From Haliclystus octoradiatus (taxonomy: Eukaryota > Cnidaria > Staurozoa > Stauromedusae > Haliclystidae), in NCBI GenBank assembly GCA_916610825.1, contig OU744452.1, positions 12,132,110 through 12,196,109 on the forward strand: a DNA stretch of 64,000 nt, given 5' to 3'. The notes under the pieces were generated by a model that made no database searches, was not told the DNA's origin, and saw nothing but the letters and a program-made list of their open reading frames with translations. Below, in pieces: positions 13,101-23,144 of the stretch; position 1 is the stretch's first letter, and every line of letters starts with the position of its first letter. A program made the position numbers and the translations under genes.

Positions 13101-14826
13101 ATTAAAAATCGAATTCACCTGGTGTTATAATTTCATTTTGTTTCGGCGATAAATTTCGAATTTGAATGCTAACAAATCTCTTCCTGTTCTTTCAATCCCT
13201 CATATTCTTGTATCAAGTAAACACCAACATGAAATTTTGAATCAGTCGAGTTCAGTTGTAGCTTTCAACTCTGTCATCCTTCCTCAATTCGTATGACGCT
13301 AGTAGCAAGTGAATTGATTTTTGTGGGACACATTAATTCAAGCGTCGAAAGCCCTTACGACGTCCACCTCTATTGCTCTTGTAACTTTCCAAACCAGTTC
13401 GTTGATAAATAACTTGGCAGAATGCTTCCATGCTCATTTTACGAAATGTTTTGCAAAATCGCGTGTGTGTGCAAAGGAGACACAAAGGCGGGCCGTGTAT
13501 CATGAAAACGAGTGATTGAAATCTGGGTCCAGATTTCAAAGACAAAAATATATAAAGGCTGCTGGTCATTTTATGGTCTTTAATGACGCTACGAGAAATT
13601 ATTTCGACTGAGCGTTTCAATAGAATTTATTCTGCTCCAGAAATCACAAATTGTATCTTTTTTACGTAATTTGCGAGTTTATATGTTTGTTCGTGGCTCA
13701 GCCTTGTCAGAAAATGTTTTTGTGTGACTTCTCAGAGCCAGGTCATCTCAAAGATAATGTCGCGTGATCAGCCCACTCTTAAGTCTGTTAGACAAACCGC
13801 ACGACTTGTGACTTTGTCGTCATAAAGCTAGATCCAATCCCTTTTTTTCTCAGCGACATTTGGGTCAAAACACCACTTTGGAGACGTTTTTCAGCAAGAA
13901 ATAATTTCCAGATCGAAAAAAAAATTACGCCATTGTCTTTTTCACGTCGGGTTCTACTACATATGTAAAGATAGTCTGGGGGTTCATTCCCACTTTAATA
14001 ATATAGTTTTAGATTATTTAATCCAACCAGAAATGAGAACAAATGTTTTTTGCAACTGGACGTTATTGTAAAGAAAAAATATGGACAATGTCTCAATTTG
14101 GCAATAGGAATAGACCTGTGCCACATGCCCCTGTAATCCATTTTATCAATGGATGTTTCGTAGGGGACATGTATCTTTTTAGCGAATGAAGTGATGAGCT
14201 AATTACAAAAATTCAGAATGACCAATCACACCTTAGCATGTGCAACCCCAGGAGATGATTGGTCAATTTTCTAACTCGTGAAATTATTTGTGATATCTTT
14301 GTGAATTGAAAAAGGAGTTAAAAGTGATCCGCACATCACTTGGCATATTGTCTCATTTGTAAATCCGTATCAAGTGGACAAGTGGTGTATTGTATTCTGT
14401 TTATAAAATAGATGACACAGAGTTGCTAGCGCATCATTCATTCACTGAAATGTTACAAGGCGCAGATTTAGAGAAGGTAAATAGTGGGTCTTGTGGAGCT
14501 AGGCTACGATAGGAAGATGAGAAGGCCTACGCAATTCATGTTACATTTGATAAATATATTCATTGATTCAATTAGAAGGAATATGACATTTTTGTACATC
14601 CGCATATCGATATCAAAATAATAAAATTGAAAGACTGCAACAATAGACATAGAAAAGTATAAACCGTATATATTGCCCTGAGGGAAAATGTTCAAGCCTG
14701 GAGACTGTCCAGGATGACGACTGAGGCCATCACACCAATAATCACATGACATACAATTAAGGAAAAGGAACAATGTCTCAACAAACTTACCTTCAAAAAT
14801 GGATCGAACAGCTTTTGGCTAGCCAT
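1057..14826 (-). CDS. M17 (leucyl-aminopeptidase-like) gene, 5' ten exons, continues off left edge
   Basis: Minus-strand spliced gene. Coding exons: 14791-14826, 8629-8769, 7648-7713, 6571-6653, 5422-5530, 5208-5291, 4255-4304, 3400-3499, 1393-1468 and about 1057-1128/1134. All have AG/GT borders, and phases agree across the first nine. The product starts MASQKLFDPFLK and passes through SPTGPVNRDYDDV, ALEAAYVPLEIRED, TKDIGGSDPERMAAPR and FKKDYPLLSAVDRC to TYQFVGK. From memory of the family this order matches the invertebrate M17 metallo-aminopeptidase-like proteins (W07G4.4 / granny-smith type): an N-terminal macro-like domain, then the start of the catalytic domain. M17 enzymes remove N-terminal residues from peptides in the cytosol using two metal ions. 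The closing VGK would be the start of the metal-binding VGKG motif. The remaining active-site residues lie outside the window, so activity cannot be judged. Introns are loaded with transposons. Confidence 0.75.
1393..1468 (-). CDS. M17-like gene, exon 9
   Basis: Encodes VSTLTDTEVFKKDYPLLSAV and then DRCSS, ending in phase 1 at a GTAAGTATC donor. This matches the 'YPLLxAVxR' segment of M17 proteins. The intron between exons 8 and 9 contains the Mutator-like element at 1696-2710. Confidence 0.8.
1687..2719. mobile_element. Non-autonomous Mutator-like element (1.0 kb) with 9-bp target duplication
   Basis: Roughly 100-bp inverted termini begin TAGCCTGCGCGCAGACCC at 1696 and end with the complement at 2710. 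A direct repeat CTGAATTGG flanks them at 1687-1695 and 2711-2719. Long inverted repeats with a 9-bp duplication are typical of Mutator-like elements. Each terminus contains its own small hairpin (CAGACCCTA ... TAGGGTCTG around an A/T run). The interior has no transposase-like reading frame, so the element is non-autonomous. The matching direct repeat is 15 bp if the adjacent AGGCTA is counted. It lies in the intron between exons 8 and 9 of the M17-like gene. Confidence 0.75.
3083..3300 (+). repeat. Dispersed repeat, copy a
   Basis: About 220 bp that reappears, diverged but in the same orientation, at 45483-45705. Shared blocks include TTTCGGTTTC, a 'CATGTCCAAG/CATGTGCAAG' segment and the AAAACGC...ATGACATG block. 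It has no coding potential and no clear ends, so the repeat class is unknown. Confidence 0.5.
3400..3499 (-). CDS. M17-like gene, exon 8
   Basis: Encodes IVTKDIGGSDPERMAAPR and continues AVEYCNTVFKDSVVT, ending in phase 0. 'DIGGSDPERMAP' corresponds to the 'ET/DxPANxMTP' region of classical leucyl aminopeptidases, at the entry of the catalytic domain. Confidence 0.85.
3570..3656. repeat. GTTCATGAAC-type repeat cluster 2
   Basis: Five or so copies of the TTCATGAAC core, ending TTTTCACAGGGG, close to the tails of clusters 1 and 6. Lies in the intron upstream of exon 8 of the M17-like gene. Confidence 0.7.
3746..3982. repeat. GTTCATGAAC-type repeat cluster 3 (largest)
   Basis: The longest cluster, about 240 bp with around ten exact or one-off TTCATGAAC / TTCATAAAC units. 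It ends AGTTTTTGCAGG. Both orientations of the core occur because the core is self-complementary. Confidence 0.75.
4255..4304 (-). CDS. M17-like gene, exon 7
   Basis: Short exon encoding ALIHQEIANAIAVESG plus two bases of a split Arg codon. It begins the helix just before the catalytic domain. Confidence 0.8.
5070..5134. repeat. GTTCATGAAC-type repeat cluster 4
   Basis: Four degenerate TTCATGAA units just downstream of exon 6 of the M17-like gene, with an internal TTTGCAGAAC similar to the tail of the other clusters. Confidence 0.6.
5208..5291 (-). CDS. M17-like gene, exon 6
   Basis: Encodes 28 residues, PLEIREDVPSRSTKVEEIG followed by IYCKDTSPE, phase 0 on both sides. The 'ALEAAYV / PLEIRE' junction with exon 5 is what the family shows in this position. 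Confidence 0.8.
5422..5530 (-). CDS. M17-like gene, exon 5
   Basis: Opens with the last base of the split Arg codon, then AFKAGRKRLLLIVPS and, at the end, VSVLAALEAAYV. The alternating strand and helix pattern fits the N-terminal alpha/beta domain. The 60-codon plus-strand reading frame across this exon is an antisense shadow. Confidence 0.8.
6571..6653 (-). CDS. M17-like gene, exon 4
   Basis: Encodes VYSPTGPVNRDYDDV and then RCYREAVVNGLR, ending in phase 2. The TGPVNRDYDDVR stretch is the strongest early signature of this M17-like family. The next exon supplies the third base of the split Arg codon. Confidence 0.8.
6745..6827. repeat. GTTCATGAAC-type repeat cluster 5
   Basis: A compact array reading GAACAGTTCATAAACAGTTC and similar units, about 11 bp apart. 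It lies in the intron between exons 3 and 4. Confidence 0.7.
7115..7129 (+). repeat. Run of 15 G
   Basis: Uninterrupted G tract in an intron of the M17-like gene. Such a tract is unusual in this AT-rich sequence and its length is prone to sequencing error. Confidence 0.8.
7648..7713 (-). CDS. M17-like gene, exon 3
   Basis: Encodes 22 residues, from LDKTVTQQATVLFPS to AGLTKWM, phase 0 on both sides with a GTAAGT donor. Its last residues lead straight into the SPTGPVNRDYDDV segment of exon 4. Confidence 0.75.
8629..8769 (-). CDS. M17-like gene, exon 2
   Basis: Encodes 47 residues starting SVNPVTVTPVDKIGSWDG and ending LRQLVTAASN, phase 0 on both sides. It contains a hydrophobic strand (GIVVVAES) followed by a charged helix, as in the N-terminal regulatory domain of M17 proteins. 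The intron before it is about 6 kb and carries two transposons. Confidence 0.75.
8894..8954. repeat. GTTCATGAAC-type repeat cluster 6
   Basis: Three tandem copies of GAACTGTTCAT followed by CTCCTGGACTGTTTAGTGCA and GGGG. The 'CTCCT..ACT.TTT..TGCAGGGG' tail matches cluster 1 closely, which suggests that the clusters are copies of one family. Lies 125 bp beyond exon 2, in intron 1. Confidence 0.75.
9468..10971. mobile_element. Putative 1.5-kb DNA element with seven copies of a 13-mer
   Basis: The ends are the inverted pair AGGGCAATTCCAT (9468-9480) and ATGGAATTGCCCT (10959-10971). Between them the word GTGATGGAGTTTC occurs seven times, all on the plus strand, at about 9482, 9650, 9827, 9849, 9879, 10438 and 10605, six of them preceded by C. 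Repeated sub-terminal words acting as transposase binding sites are known in hAT-type elements, which is the closest model. No clean target duplication or transposase frame was found, so element class and ends are tentative. It lies in intron 1 of the M17-like gene. Confidence 0.5.
11230..13998. mobile_element. 2.8-kb element with about 220-bp terminal inverted repeats
   Basis: The left terminus starts TTAAAGTGGGAATAAACCCC. The right terminus is its complement, ending CCCACTTTAA. The inverted copies match over 11230-11450 and 13785-13998 with scattered differences. TTAA flanks the AGTGGG termini on both sides, which would fit a TTAA (or TA) target duplication. No transposase was recognised in the 2.3-kb interior; the reading frames there (for example 13321-13620) have no recognisable motif. 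A decayed or non-autonomous element in intron 1 of the M17-like gene is the best reading. Confidence 0.6.
14791..14826 (-). CDS. M17-like gene, exon 1 (start codon)
   Basis: Encodes the first 12 residues, MASQKLFDPFLK, ending in phase 0 at a good GTAAGT donor. The ATG at 14826-14824 is chosen because exon 2 continues it in frame. No hydrophobic leader is present, which fits a cytosolic protein. Any 5' UTR exon further right was not resolved. Confidence 0.65.
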
Positions 14827-16168
14827 TTTTCGAAGATTTGCAAGTCTTCTGTAGGCTTATATATATCGTCTCCTAGTCTGTTGGCTAGTCTGTTGACTAA
14901 AACCTGCAAAACGAAAATTTTCCATCATCAGGCAACTGCCACGTGACTTTGGAGCAATGAGACAATACAGGGGAATCACCAAGGGGGATGCTGCAGCAAT
15001 TATATTACATTTGATTTGATTTGGTTATTTTGTGAAATGTTGTTGGCAGACAAATAAAAGAGAAAGAGGGCTTTATAACATTTTACATATGCTTATACAG
15101 CCTATTACTTTAAGGAAAAATATTTACAAAGGAAATAGATTCTGTAAGACTGTAATACATTCAGACGAGGACAACAGGGTCGATAAATCAAATTGTTTTA
15201 TTTTCTGTAATATTAGCGAGTATATATATTTGTAGCACATGGCTAAGAGGCATATGAAACAAAGGAGGATATTTTTAAATGTATCCCTACATACATGTGG
15301 CCTTAAAAATTCTAAAAATAAAGCATTACATCATAATGTATAGAGAGATATCAATAGGTGTGGTGTATAAAGAGTTGAAATATATGGTAAATGTATATGG
15401 TATATGGTAAATTTATAACTAAATAATTGATCTAGCTAGAGTCCACAAATAGGATACTTTGACTGTGTAGGAGATTTAATAACGACACAATTCATATAAT
15501 GTTGATACTCTTTATTATGATAATGGCAGGCCGCGTCTGCTGACATTAGAGAGAGAGGTGATAAGGGCTACTAGATGGCCGTTAGTCAGAGCTCTTTGAT
15601 ACAACATACACGACCGTAAATAGTAAGATAGTAAGAGGCGATAGAGAGCGTTTACGTGGTACAGTTTACACACATATAGATTTACAGGAAGTGATTAACA
15701 ATAGACAAATATACGATGACGTGAATACAATATAAAACCACTACAACAACAACTGGGCACTTGCAAAAGTCGTCTGGATCTAAATCTACTAAATTATTAA
15801 TTATAATTGTCATATATGGAGGTCGAATTTTTTTAAACGGCGCAATTCTAGGGTTTCTAATCCCAGATAACTTGGACGATCGGTGTAGGATTTGCAAACA
15901 TGCAGACGAAAGAAAGCAGATCTTGTAAACGATCATTTGACCTGCTCGAGAATATTTATATCCTTGATAAGATGTGGTTTCCAAAAGTGGTGTAGATGAT
16001 TCGAGAATTGGTTGTACTTGTACATATGTTGTGAATGATCTAATCAGTAGCTCCGGATTATTTGATAAAAAAAACATTTCTTTATAAGAGAAGAATGGCC
16101 TTTTGCATTTGCGGATATCATTGCGCAATGTTTTGAAAATTTCAAAGAAGATAGGAACGGGCAAGACA
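14827..16168. other. No gene recognised
   Basis: Upstream region of the M17-like gene, so its promoter should lie near the left end, but no distinct element was identified. The 173-codon minus-strand frame at 15682-16203 resembles no family and is not called. Confidence 0.4.
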
Positions 16169-16205
16169 TTTTGGTCTGTGATGCAGCCTGCGTCACAGAC
16201 CAAAA
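16169..16205. repeat. 37-bp near-perfect palindrome
   Basis: 18-bp arms TTTTGGTCTGTGATGCAG and CTGCGTCACAGACCAAAA with one mismatch (a G-T pair) around a single base. The right arm coincides with the left terminus of the element at 16186-16573. Confidence 0.7.
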
Positions 16206-16573
16206 CCTATAAAAACGTTGGGGGTTCTGCATTACAGCCTCGTGTCTAGTCGTGTGACATAGTTTGTTCAATGGTTTGTTTCAGAGATTTCTGTGATTTG
16301 ACTACTGTATTTGCCTCAATCTCACTTTTTTAGTTGTTGATTCGAAAGCGATGAAGATTCCCGCTAACATTAATTGCAAATAATTCGACAACGAACCTTT
16401 TGAAGTTGGTATTTCGTACATATGTGGCTACTTTTGTAATAAAAATAGTAATTGTGAAAGGATAATTGTCTTCCTTGCAGGTTGATCGACATCATATTAA
16501 ATGAGATCTTAATTTACTCTCGCGGTAATGCACAAACTGTAACGTTTCAAATGTTTTGGACTGTGACGCAGGC
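16186..16573. mobile_element. Candidate 390-bp MITE
   Basis: The left end reads GCCTGCGTCACAGACCAAAA. The right end is the complement TTTTGGACTGTGACGCAGGC with one difference, and the similarity continues inward to an AAACGTT block, giving termini of about 35 bp. No reading frame and no obvious target duplication. Confidence 0.5.
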
Positions 16574-17194
16574 GAGGTTCGAATGTGTTATTTCAAAAAC
16601 GTTGGGAAGGCATACGTTATTTTCTGTGTTCAGTGTTACAATATTCTCTATATATTCATGTCTTCAAACTGCCCGAACTGATTTAATTCTTTAGCAGGCT
16701 TTAGCAGTCATGTCCCAAATGATATTGTATTAAGCAAATAGTCCACACTTTCAGTGAACTAGTTGGTTTTGAACATAATCAAATTTTACAATCCCTGATC
16801 AAGCATGTTATTCTCCTAAGCTGGTGACGTCACCGAAAGAAAGATGAGGCGAGAGATGTACACTTGCCTTGGAATTTTTGAAAAATTTGATATCAAGAAA
16901 TTGCTATTTCTTTTTTTTTGAATTAAAAGAATGGATCACATCAGTGTTAACATATCATGTAGAGTTGACAATAGGGCGCACAAAAATTGCTGCAATTTTC
17001 ACGTGCACGCAAGATTTGAATTTACTTCTTCAAGTTTGGTTTTATAGTCAATTCAATAAAGTTTTGTTTTCAAGCAAAGACACCTAAACTCGGTAAACTT
17101 TATCGTTACTTGCAGTGGTATAGTTTTGTGTGTAATTATACGTAAGATAAGCTAACATATATGCATATATAGACATCTTATAAGCTAACGGGCC
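16574..17194. other. No gene recognised
   Basis: AT-rich sequence between the small inverted-repeat element and the retroelement relic. No LTR or primer-binding site could be matched to the relic that follows. Confidence 0.4.
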
Positions 17195-19314
17195 ATGGAG
17201 TATCGATTGAAGATTTCTGATGTGGTTGGCGCGTATAATGGAGATGGGGATGCTTATGAGTTGTGGATCAGATTCGAAATGGCCGCTAAACTCCAAGAGT
17301 ATCAAATATCAGATATATCATCCTTGGTTTCACTTCTGCTTCAATACCCACCATTTCTTGCATATCCAAAGATGTCGTTAGCTAAGAGTAAAGATGTTGA
17401 AGAAAACTGCATTTTCTTTGTCGAAGTTTGCAGCTTATGACCGATTGAGACTGGGATTGAGAACAAGAATATACCTACCAGGAGAAAATGTTGACACCTA
17501 TTATGGCGATAAAAAGCGCTTATGTGATATGTCGGGGGCTAATGGCGCATTTGTGGTGGGATTACCAGAATATGTAACTTTACTGCAGAGAGTGCTTACT
17601 AATGTAACTGATGACAATTTGGTCACCCAAACCAGAATTTTCATTGAAGCTGGAAATGCAAAGGCTGGTAAAAATCTTATCAAGGATGAGCCAATTATTT
17701 CTGTAGCTATGAATCAAGAACAATCTGGATTTAATAAGGGACGCCACTATTGTTTAAAATATAAGGCTACAGAATATTCGACTAAAGATTGCAATCGAAA
17801 GAATTCTGATGGCTGTTGGACTTGCGTACAAAATGGCCATATGGCAATTAGATGTAGAAGCCAGCAAACAGGGAAACGATATAAGGGTCTAGCATTTGTA
17901 GAGTCGGCTATGACCACCAAAGATAAAAGGGTTTTTGATTGTCTGTAAGTGTTGCTAATGAAAAGCGACGGCACGCTCTAATGGATACTTGGTGCCCTTC
18001 GTCAACTGTTAGTCAATTTTGATTAGCTGCGGCGCATCGTTGCGCATTGACAATCGAGACCTATCTGCCATTAAATCTGTTGAAATTGATCTGCAGTGTC
18101 GCGGCTGAGAACAATAAAGAGCCTTTAACATCATTGCTTTCATCGAAAAGAGCCACTTGAAATAGAGGAGTGGTGCCGGTGCCTTTGATAGGGCGACACA
18201 GTCTACATTACTTTTGTTACTTTTCGTCATTTGGGAATAATAGTATAATCATGGATGCAGTGTCACAACTTGCGACTGTGCCAGTGATTATGATGGATAC
18301 TAATTCTCATGTTTCTACAAAAGGGATTGTATCTTTACAATTCAAAATTAATAGTATTGAGAAACATCTCAAGTGTTATGTTCTTGAAAAGTTAGTACAT
18401 TGGTAAGATATCAAACTTGGATTGGATTTCATTAAAAGTTTTGGTGGAACAAAAATTAACCATGATGGTAGCTTTTCTTTTGGTGATGAACAAGAACATT
18501 TGACAAACGGTTCCAGGTGTTATAGAGCATAGAAATTTGATTATTGACAACAGCAACTTTACTGTTTCTTTCAATAGAAGTATATGGACTGTGGGGGGTG
18601 AACTGTTTAAGTAGGAACCCCCCTTAATTTTCAAAGATTACGATAATCTGTTATCACATGAAAAAGGGTACTAGCGATCAATTCAATAAAGTACTAGACG
18701 AGTGGAAATTAAAAGGGTACCTGGTTCCGTATCATGAAGAGAGATTAGGCAAACCGAAGAAGGCACTGATTCCAATATTTGCTGTTTGTTGTGCAGCAAA
18801 TTGAGAAAGTGGAGACTAAATTCTGACACATTTGCTGCAATTAATATTTAAAGCATACATATCTGCAACTATATATCCAAGAGAGTCTATGGGCTTATCA
18901 AACAGTAAGTTATAAAGGGAAACGTTGGTGTTAAACCCGATTAGGGTTTGTATTAAATTTAGCACCGCTTTTTAAATGGCTAAAAAAAAGATGTCCGAAA
19001 CCTTTAAAGAAAGTGCTAAGCTTAAACTTTGAATTAACAGAGCCTATGATTCGTATATTGATAACGATATAAATTCGTTGATGAAAAAAGTATCTGATCA
19101 TTTGAAGCGTTATGGGCTTGTCTCTAAACCAATCGAGAGGACCTCTGTTTCAACTGCTGTGAGAGTCCTTAGGATTAATGTAATTTCCAATACGAGAGGT
19201 TTATTATGGAGTCGAGCGATTCCGTTGAGATTACATATGAAATTTATTGGTGACAAACTGGGCAAGAATTCGAAACAAAGAAAAATCTCGATATTCCGCA
19301 TAGCAAAGCTTTGA
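17195..19314 (+). pseudogene. Decayed Ty3-like LTR-retroelement gag-pol
   Basis: The frame from 17195 to 17440, shifting near 17400 into a second frame to 17948, gives a gag-like protein. It ends in a zinc knuckle CWTCVQNGHMAIRC (C-x2-C-x4-H-x4-C) preceded by a degenerate one. About 40 bp later a retropepsin-like stretch ALMDTWCPSSTV carries Trp where the catalytic Asp-Thr-Gly would need Gly. Around 18640-18800 lies an RT entry (LDEWKLKGYLVPYHEERLG). At 19080-19230 there is the segment DHLKRYGLVSKPIERTSVST, typical of the RT thumb side. At least five stops or shifts interrupt it, and no LTRs were found. Clade not assigned. Confidence 0.6.
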
Positions 19315-19977
19315 CCGCAATCATACTCACTAACATTTTTATTTTTGTTTCCACGCCAGATAGTTGTACAATCAACCCAGCCAGAACCAACTTTAAACTA
19401 TCTATCCATAACTGCTGTTTATAAATATAGTTTCCATATTCAAATCTTAGTAAAAGTTTCGTATTTTGAAGGTTAAAGTTGACGAATATTTTTTTTGTAT
19501 TTTTACAGTTGTTTGACCGCGAAATCTTCTTCTTCTGTTACGCTCATCCGTCCTCAGTGCAGGAATTTGCGTAGTTTACCGACTTTTTCCAAGCGTATCT
19601 GTCATTTGAGATTTGTTTAAAATTGTTTTACTTTACATTGACCGTTATGTATTTACTTTTACCATTATAACACTTCACCATTAATTCAATATTTATATTT
19701 AGATTTTGTACTTTCTTCGCTGGTGCATCTGTAGGCAATCAAGCCAAGTGGCCATACCACGTCAGCATTCGTCTTTTAACGTCCACACTCCAAGGTATTT
19801 GTTCTGTCATTCTATATAAAATCAGATTACTGATTATATCATCTTTTTTGATGTCTAGCATTCTCCTCAAAAAATTTATTTGAAATGTGTCTATTTCGCG
19901 GTGTTGATGTTTTTTAGGTTCAGAGTTATAGAAAAGATACTCTCGATATGAGTCGTGAAAATTCTTATTTTAACCTT
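19315..19977. other. No gene recognised
   Basis: Sequence between the retroelement relic and the LINE cluster. No motif or repeat was identified. Confidence 0.4.
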
Positions 19978-20215
19978 TTCTGTTATCATCATCATCATCA
20001 TCATCATTTATTCAGAACCTTTAAGTTATACAAACTTTTTTTCAAAAGACTAATACATAGCTAAGTTAACAGGAAAACAGACATTAAGTAAAAAAAAGGT
20101 ATAAATAACAGGAAAGAGTGGTAAGTATAAAGTATATTAAGAACGTAAGTGCTTCTCAAGGACACGTTTGAAAGTAGGCCTGCTTTGGACTTCCTTCATT
20201 GCAGACGGTAGATCG
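19978..20215 (-). pseudogene. LINE 3'-end fragment with (GAT)n tail
   Basis: The minus strand reads DDLPSAMKEVQSRPTFKRVL and a little further to a stop. This is the usual C-terminal ending of CR1/L2/Jockey-type LINE ORF2. A short 3' UTR, an AATAAA and six or so GAT units (the TCATCAT run at 19986-20006 on the plus strand) follow. It abuts the older LINE at 20216 and is 5'-truncated. Confidence 0.6.
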
Positions 20216-20339
20216 TCTCGTTTTTATTATCTATAGTATGTATTAGTTGTGTATATGAGCTAATAGCTAAGATCTTTCGTCTATTTACATCTTCTTCTGT
20301 ATTCAGCATGCTACCTAGGTATTTACATCTATTCCACTC

Positions 20340-20588
20340 ATTTCCACAATTTGTAACAAATGACAGCGATAAAAAACACGGGATTTCACAACGTTTCGTC
20401 ATATCATAACTTCGTGGCATCATCAGGTATATAAATACAAATTAAAAAATTACAAATATATAGGGATTGAGTTTACAAAGTTTAATTTGTGTTCATATAC
20501 CTGATGATGCCATGAAGACATGATATGACGAAATGTTATGAAATCCCGTGTTTTTTATCGCTGTCATTTGTTAAAAATTTCCACAATT
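20340..20588. mobile_element. Palindromic MITE (225 bp) with 12-bp target duplication
   Basis: Inverted arms of about 90 bp, starting AACAAATGACAGCGATAAAA at 20355 and ending with the complement at 20572, around an AT-rich centre. The direct repeat ATTTCCACAATT flanks it at 20340-20351 and 20577-20588. The arms differ at several positions. It interrupts the older LINE RT frame. Confidence 0.75.
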
Positions 20589-20748
20589 GTTTCACTTAAT
20601 CTCGTACTGTTCGGTCTTATCGTATTTACTTGCAGGTTATGCTTTTTTAATATATCTGATACTTTCTGTCTTATTTTTTCTATGTCTCTCTTGTTGCTTG
20701 CAGTCCAGCTGATATTGTTAGCATATTGCTGATCTATTAATAGTTCAT

Positions 20749-20808
20749 GTTTCTGTTTAGTATAATTGTGATCTTGTGTATATGATGGATTTGTGATTGA
20801 TTTACTTT
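20749..20808 (+). repeat. Left copy of 60-bp target duplication
   Basis: Starts GTTTCTGTTTAGTATAATTG and matches 23145-23204 base for base as far as I can read. It belongs to the older LINE, so it marks where the younger LINE entered. Confidence 0.8.
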
Positions 20809-23144
20809 TAAATGCAATATAAGAAAAGCATTCACCGATGAAAACAAAGTTGATAAAAGTGCAAAGACCACCATGGATTACAGCAGACATCGATGAAGCC
20901 ATACAGCTAAGGGAAAAAAAAAATTTCAAAACTATCAAAAAACGATGAAAACATCTCTCGATTCAGAATTCAAAGAAACGCTGTAACCAAACTTAAACGA
21001 GAAAGTTTAAAAGAATACTTAGAAAAAGCATCCAAATCAAAACCGTCAAGATTTCATCGCAGCCTCCAGAGAATTACTGGAATCGGAAAAACAAAAACAG
21101 TAAAAGTCCCAAACTTGATCGATAACAATTGCCTTATAACATCTTCGAGAGCAAAAGCAGAAATAATTAGTAATCACTTTGCAACCTGCGTCCCACCTCC
21201 TCCGAATTGGACTGCAAACGAACTTAAAAACCACCCCAGTATTCCATCTATTCTCGAGCTTGCATGCAAATCATTTACTTTCCACTACACCACAGATGAC
21301 GAAATATACGCAATCATCAGCAGCATAGACAACAAGAAAGCAACTGGAGTTGACAACATATCTGTACGTTTCATGAAACAAATTTTACCACGTATTACAT
21401 CTCCTCTCCCAGATCTCTTCAATCATTTCATAACTATCAACGAAATACCAAAACAATGGAAACATGGCATAATCACATCAATTCACAAGAAAAACGACCC
21501 AACAAGCAAAGAAAATTACAGACCAATAGCTATCCTCACCCACATTTCCAAAGTATTTGAACGAATCTTAACAAACCAACTAAACTCACATTTCACTCAA
21601 CTCTTTCCTTCCGATATGTTCGGATTTATTCAGGGCCATAGCACTGAAACAGCCCTACTAAAATTAACCCAAGACTGCAGAGCATCAATTGATGATAAGA
21701 AAAGTACTGTAATCGCATCACTTGATCTTTTTAAAGCCTTCGATATGGTAGACCATTCATTGCTGATAGAAAAGCTGAAAGCATACGGACTTGATTTGGC
21801 AAGCTGCAAACTATAAACAAGTTACTTGAGTGGAAGGATTCAATCCGTTAAAATATAAATGAGCTATCGAGCCCCTCTCCTTGCCATCGTGGAGTTCCTC
21901 AAGGTTCGATACTTTCTCCGTTACTATTCAACATCTACGTAGCTGATTTTTCTTTCGTTACAATAAACTCTTCTATAATTCGATACGCTGATGACACCAC
22001 CCTCTACCTTTCAACCAAAAATAAACACACTGCTATTCATAAAATAAATCAAGACCTAGAGAAAGTACATCAGTGGTTCAAAGTAAACAGCCTACAGCTA
22101 AATCCATCAAAAACTCAATGTATTATTATCATCAACAAAACAGATCCAACTAACGACTACATCACAATTGAAACAAGTGAATTACCCTGGTTAGATAATA
22201 TCAAGACACTTGGAGCCCACATCGACATTAAATTAACCATGAATGAACATCTCAAAAACTGCATCCGCAAGGCCAACATATGTCTCTACCAAACAAAGCA
22301 AATCAAACGATCACTAAACCCACAGCTTGCCACCACACTATATACATCATACATCCGTCCTCACCTTGAAAACTGCAGTCTATTACTTCTCGGCATCAAT
22401 CAAAGCGATAACTTAAAACTTGAACGCATGCAAAAAAATCCATCACTCAACTTATTCCTTACTACAACAATCATTGCGAAGATCACCTCCTTCAAAGCCT
22501 TCATACTAGAAGAATAGTCAAGCTAGCCACAATAATCCACAAAACACTCAAAACTGCAACCCCAAACTTGATATTCACCCTCTTCAAAATATCTATTACC
22601 AAATATACATCATCCGAACATCCAAAAAACCTTGTCTCACCTCGATGTCATACAGCCTCACTCGGATGGTCATTTGTGGCAGTTGGGACAAGGCTATGGC
22701 AATTTATACCACATACAATACTGAAACATAGTATTCAAACTTTTAAAAGAACATTATCAGAATACGTCACAGCTTTGGGATGGAAAAGAAGGTGCCATCT
22801 GTTGAATATTAGCAGCCGTTAAAAAATTCTCAAGCAACTAACATACGTGATTAATTAAAAGAAAAATCAACATTATTATTATTGAAATTATTATATTATT
22901 ATTATACTTATTTTTACTATTTCCACTATTATATATAATTTTTTTATTTTTCTTCTTCAATGTTTTGATCATTATATTCACTATTGTTATTACTAATATT
23001 ATTATAGTTTGCTGTTGCAAATATTATTACTTATTGTTTGCTGTTATTATTCTTATTTTATATTCGTATCAATAATGTAAAACGAGCTGCAAATGCTCAT
23101 TTTGGTAACGAATTCAAATAAAAAACACACACACGCACACACAC
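20809..23144 (+). pseudogene. Younger CR1/L2/Jockey-type LINE ORF2, 5'-truncated, disrupted
   Basis: Begins within the linker after the endonuclease (RPPWITADIDEAIQLREK near 20860). A first frame (to 21816) carries RT motifs including ENYRPIAILTHISKVFERIL, GFIQGHSTETALL and ASLDLFKAFDMVDHSLL. A second frame, 21868-22517, has GVPQGSILSPLLFNIYVADF and the catalytic RYADDTTLYL and runs on to the thumb. A third (22568-22822) encodes the C-terminal TRLWQFIPHTILKHSIQTFK segment. The 3' end is an AT-rich tail with a CA/CACG repeat. Identical 60-bp direct repeats flank it. The frame breaks make it inactive. Confidence 0.85.

Noticed and set aside
15682..16203. 173-codon minus-strand reading frame
   Set aside because: No recognisable motif or splice context, and it runs into the palindrome at 16169. 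Length alone is not convincing in AT-rich DNA.
16540..16580. A tRNA gene suggested by GGTTCGAATG
   Set aside because: The arm pairs with nothing as a cloverleaf and the bases belong to the small inverted-repeat element and its flank.
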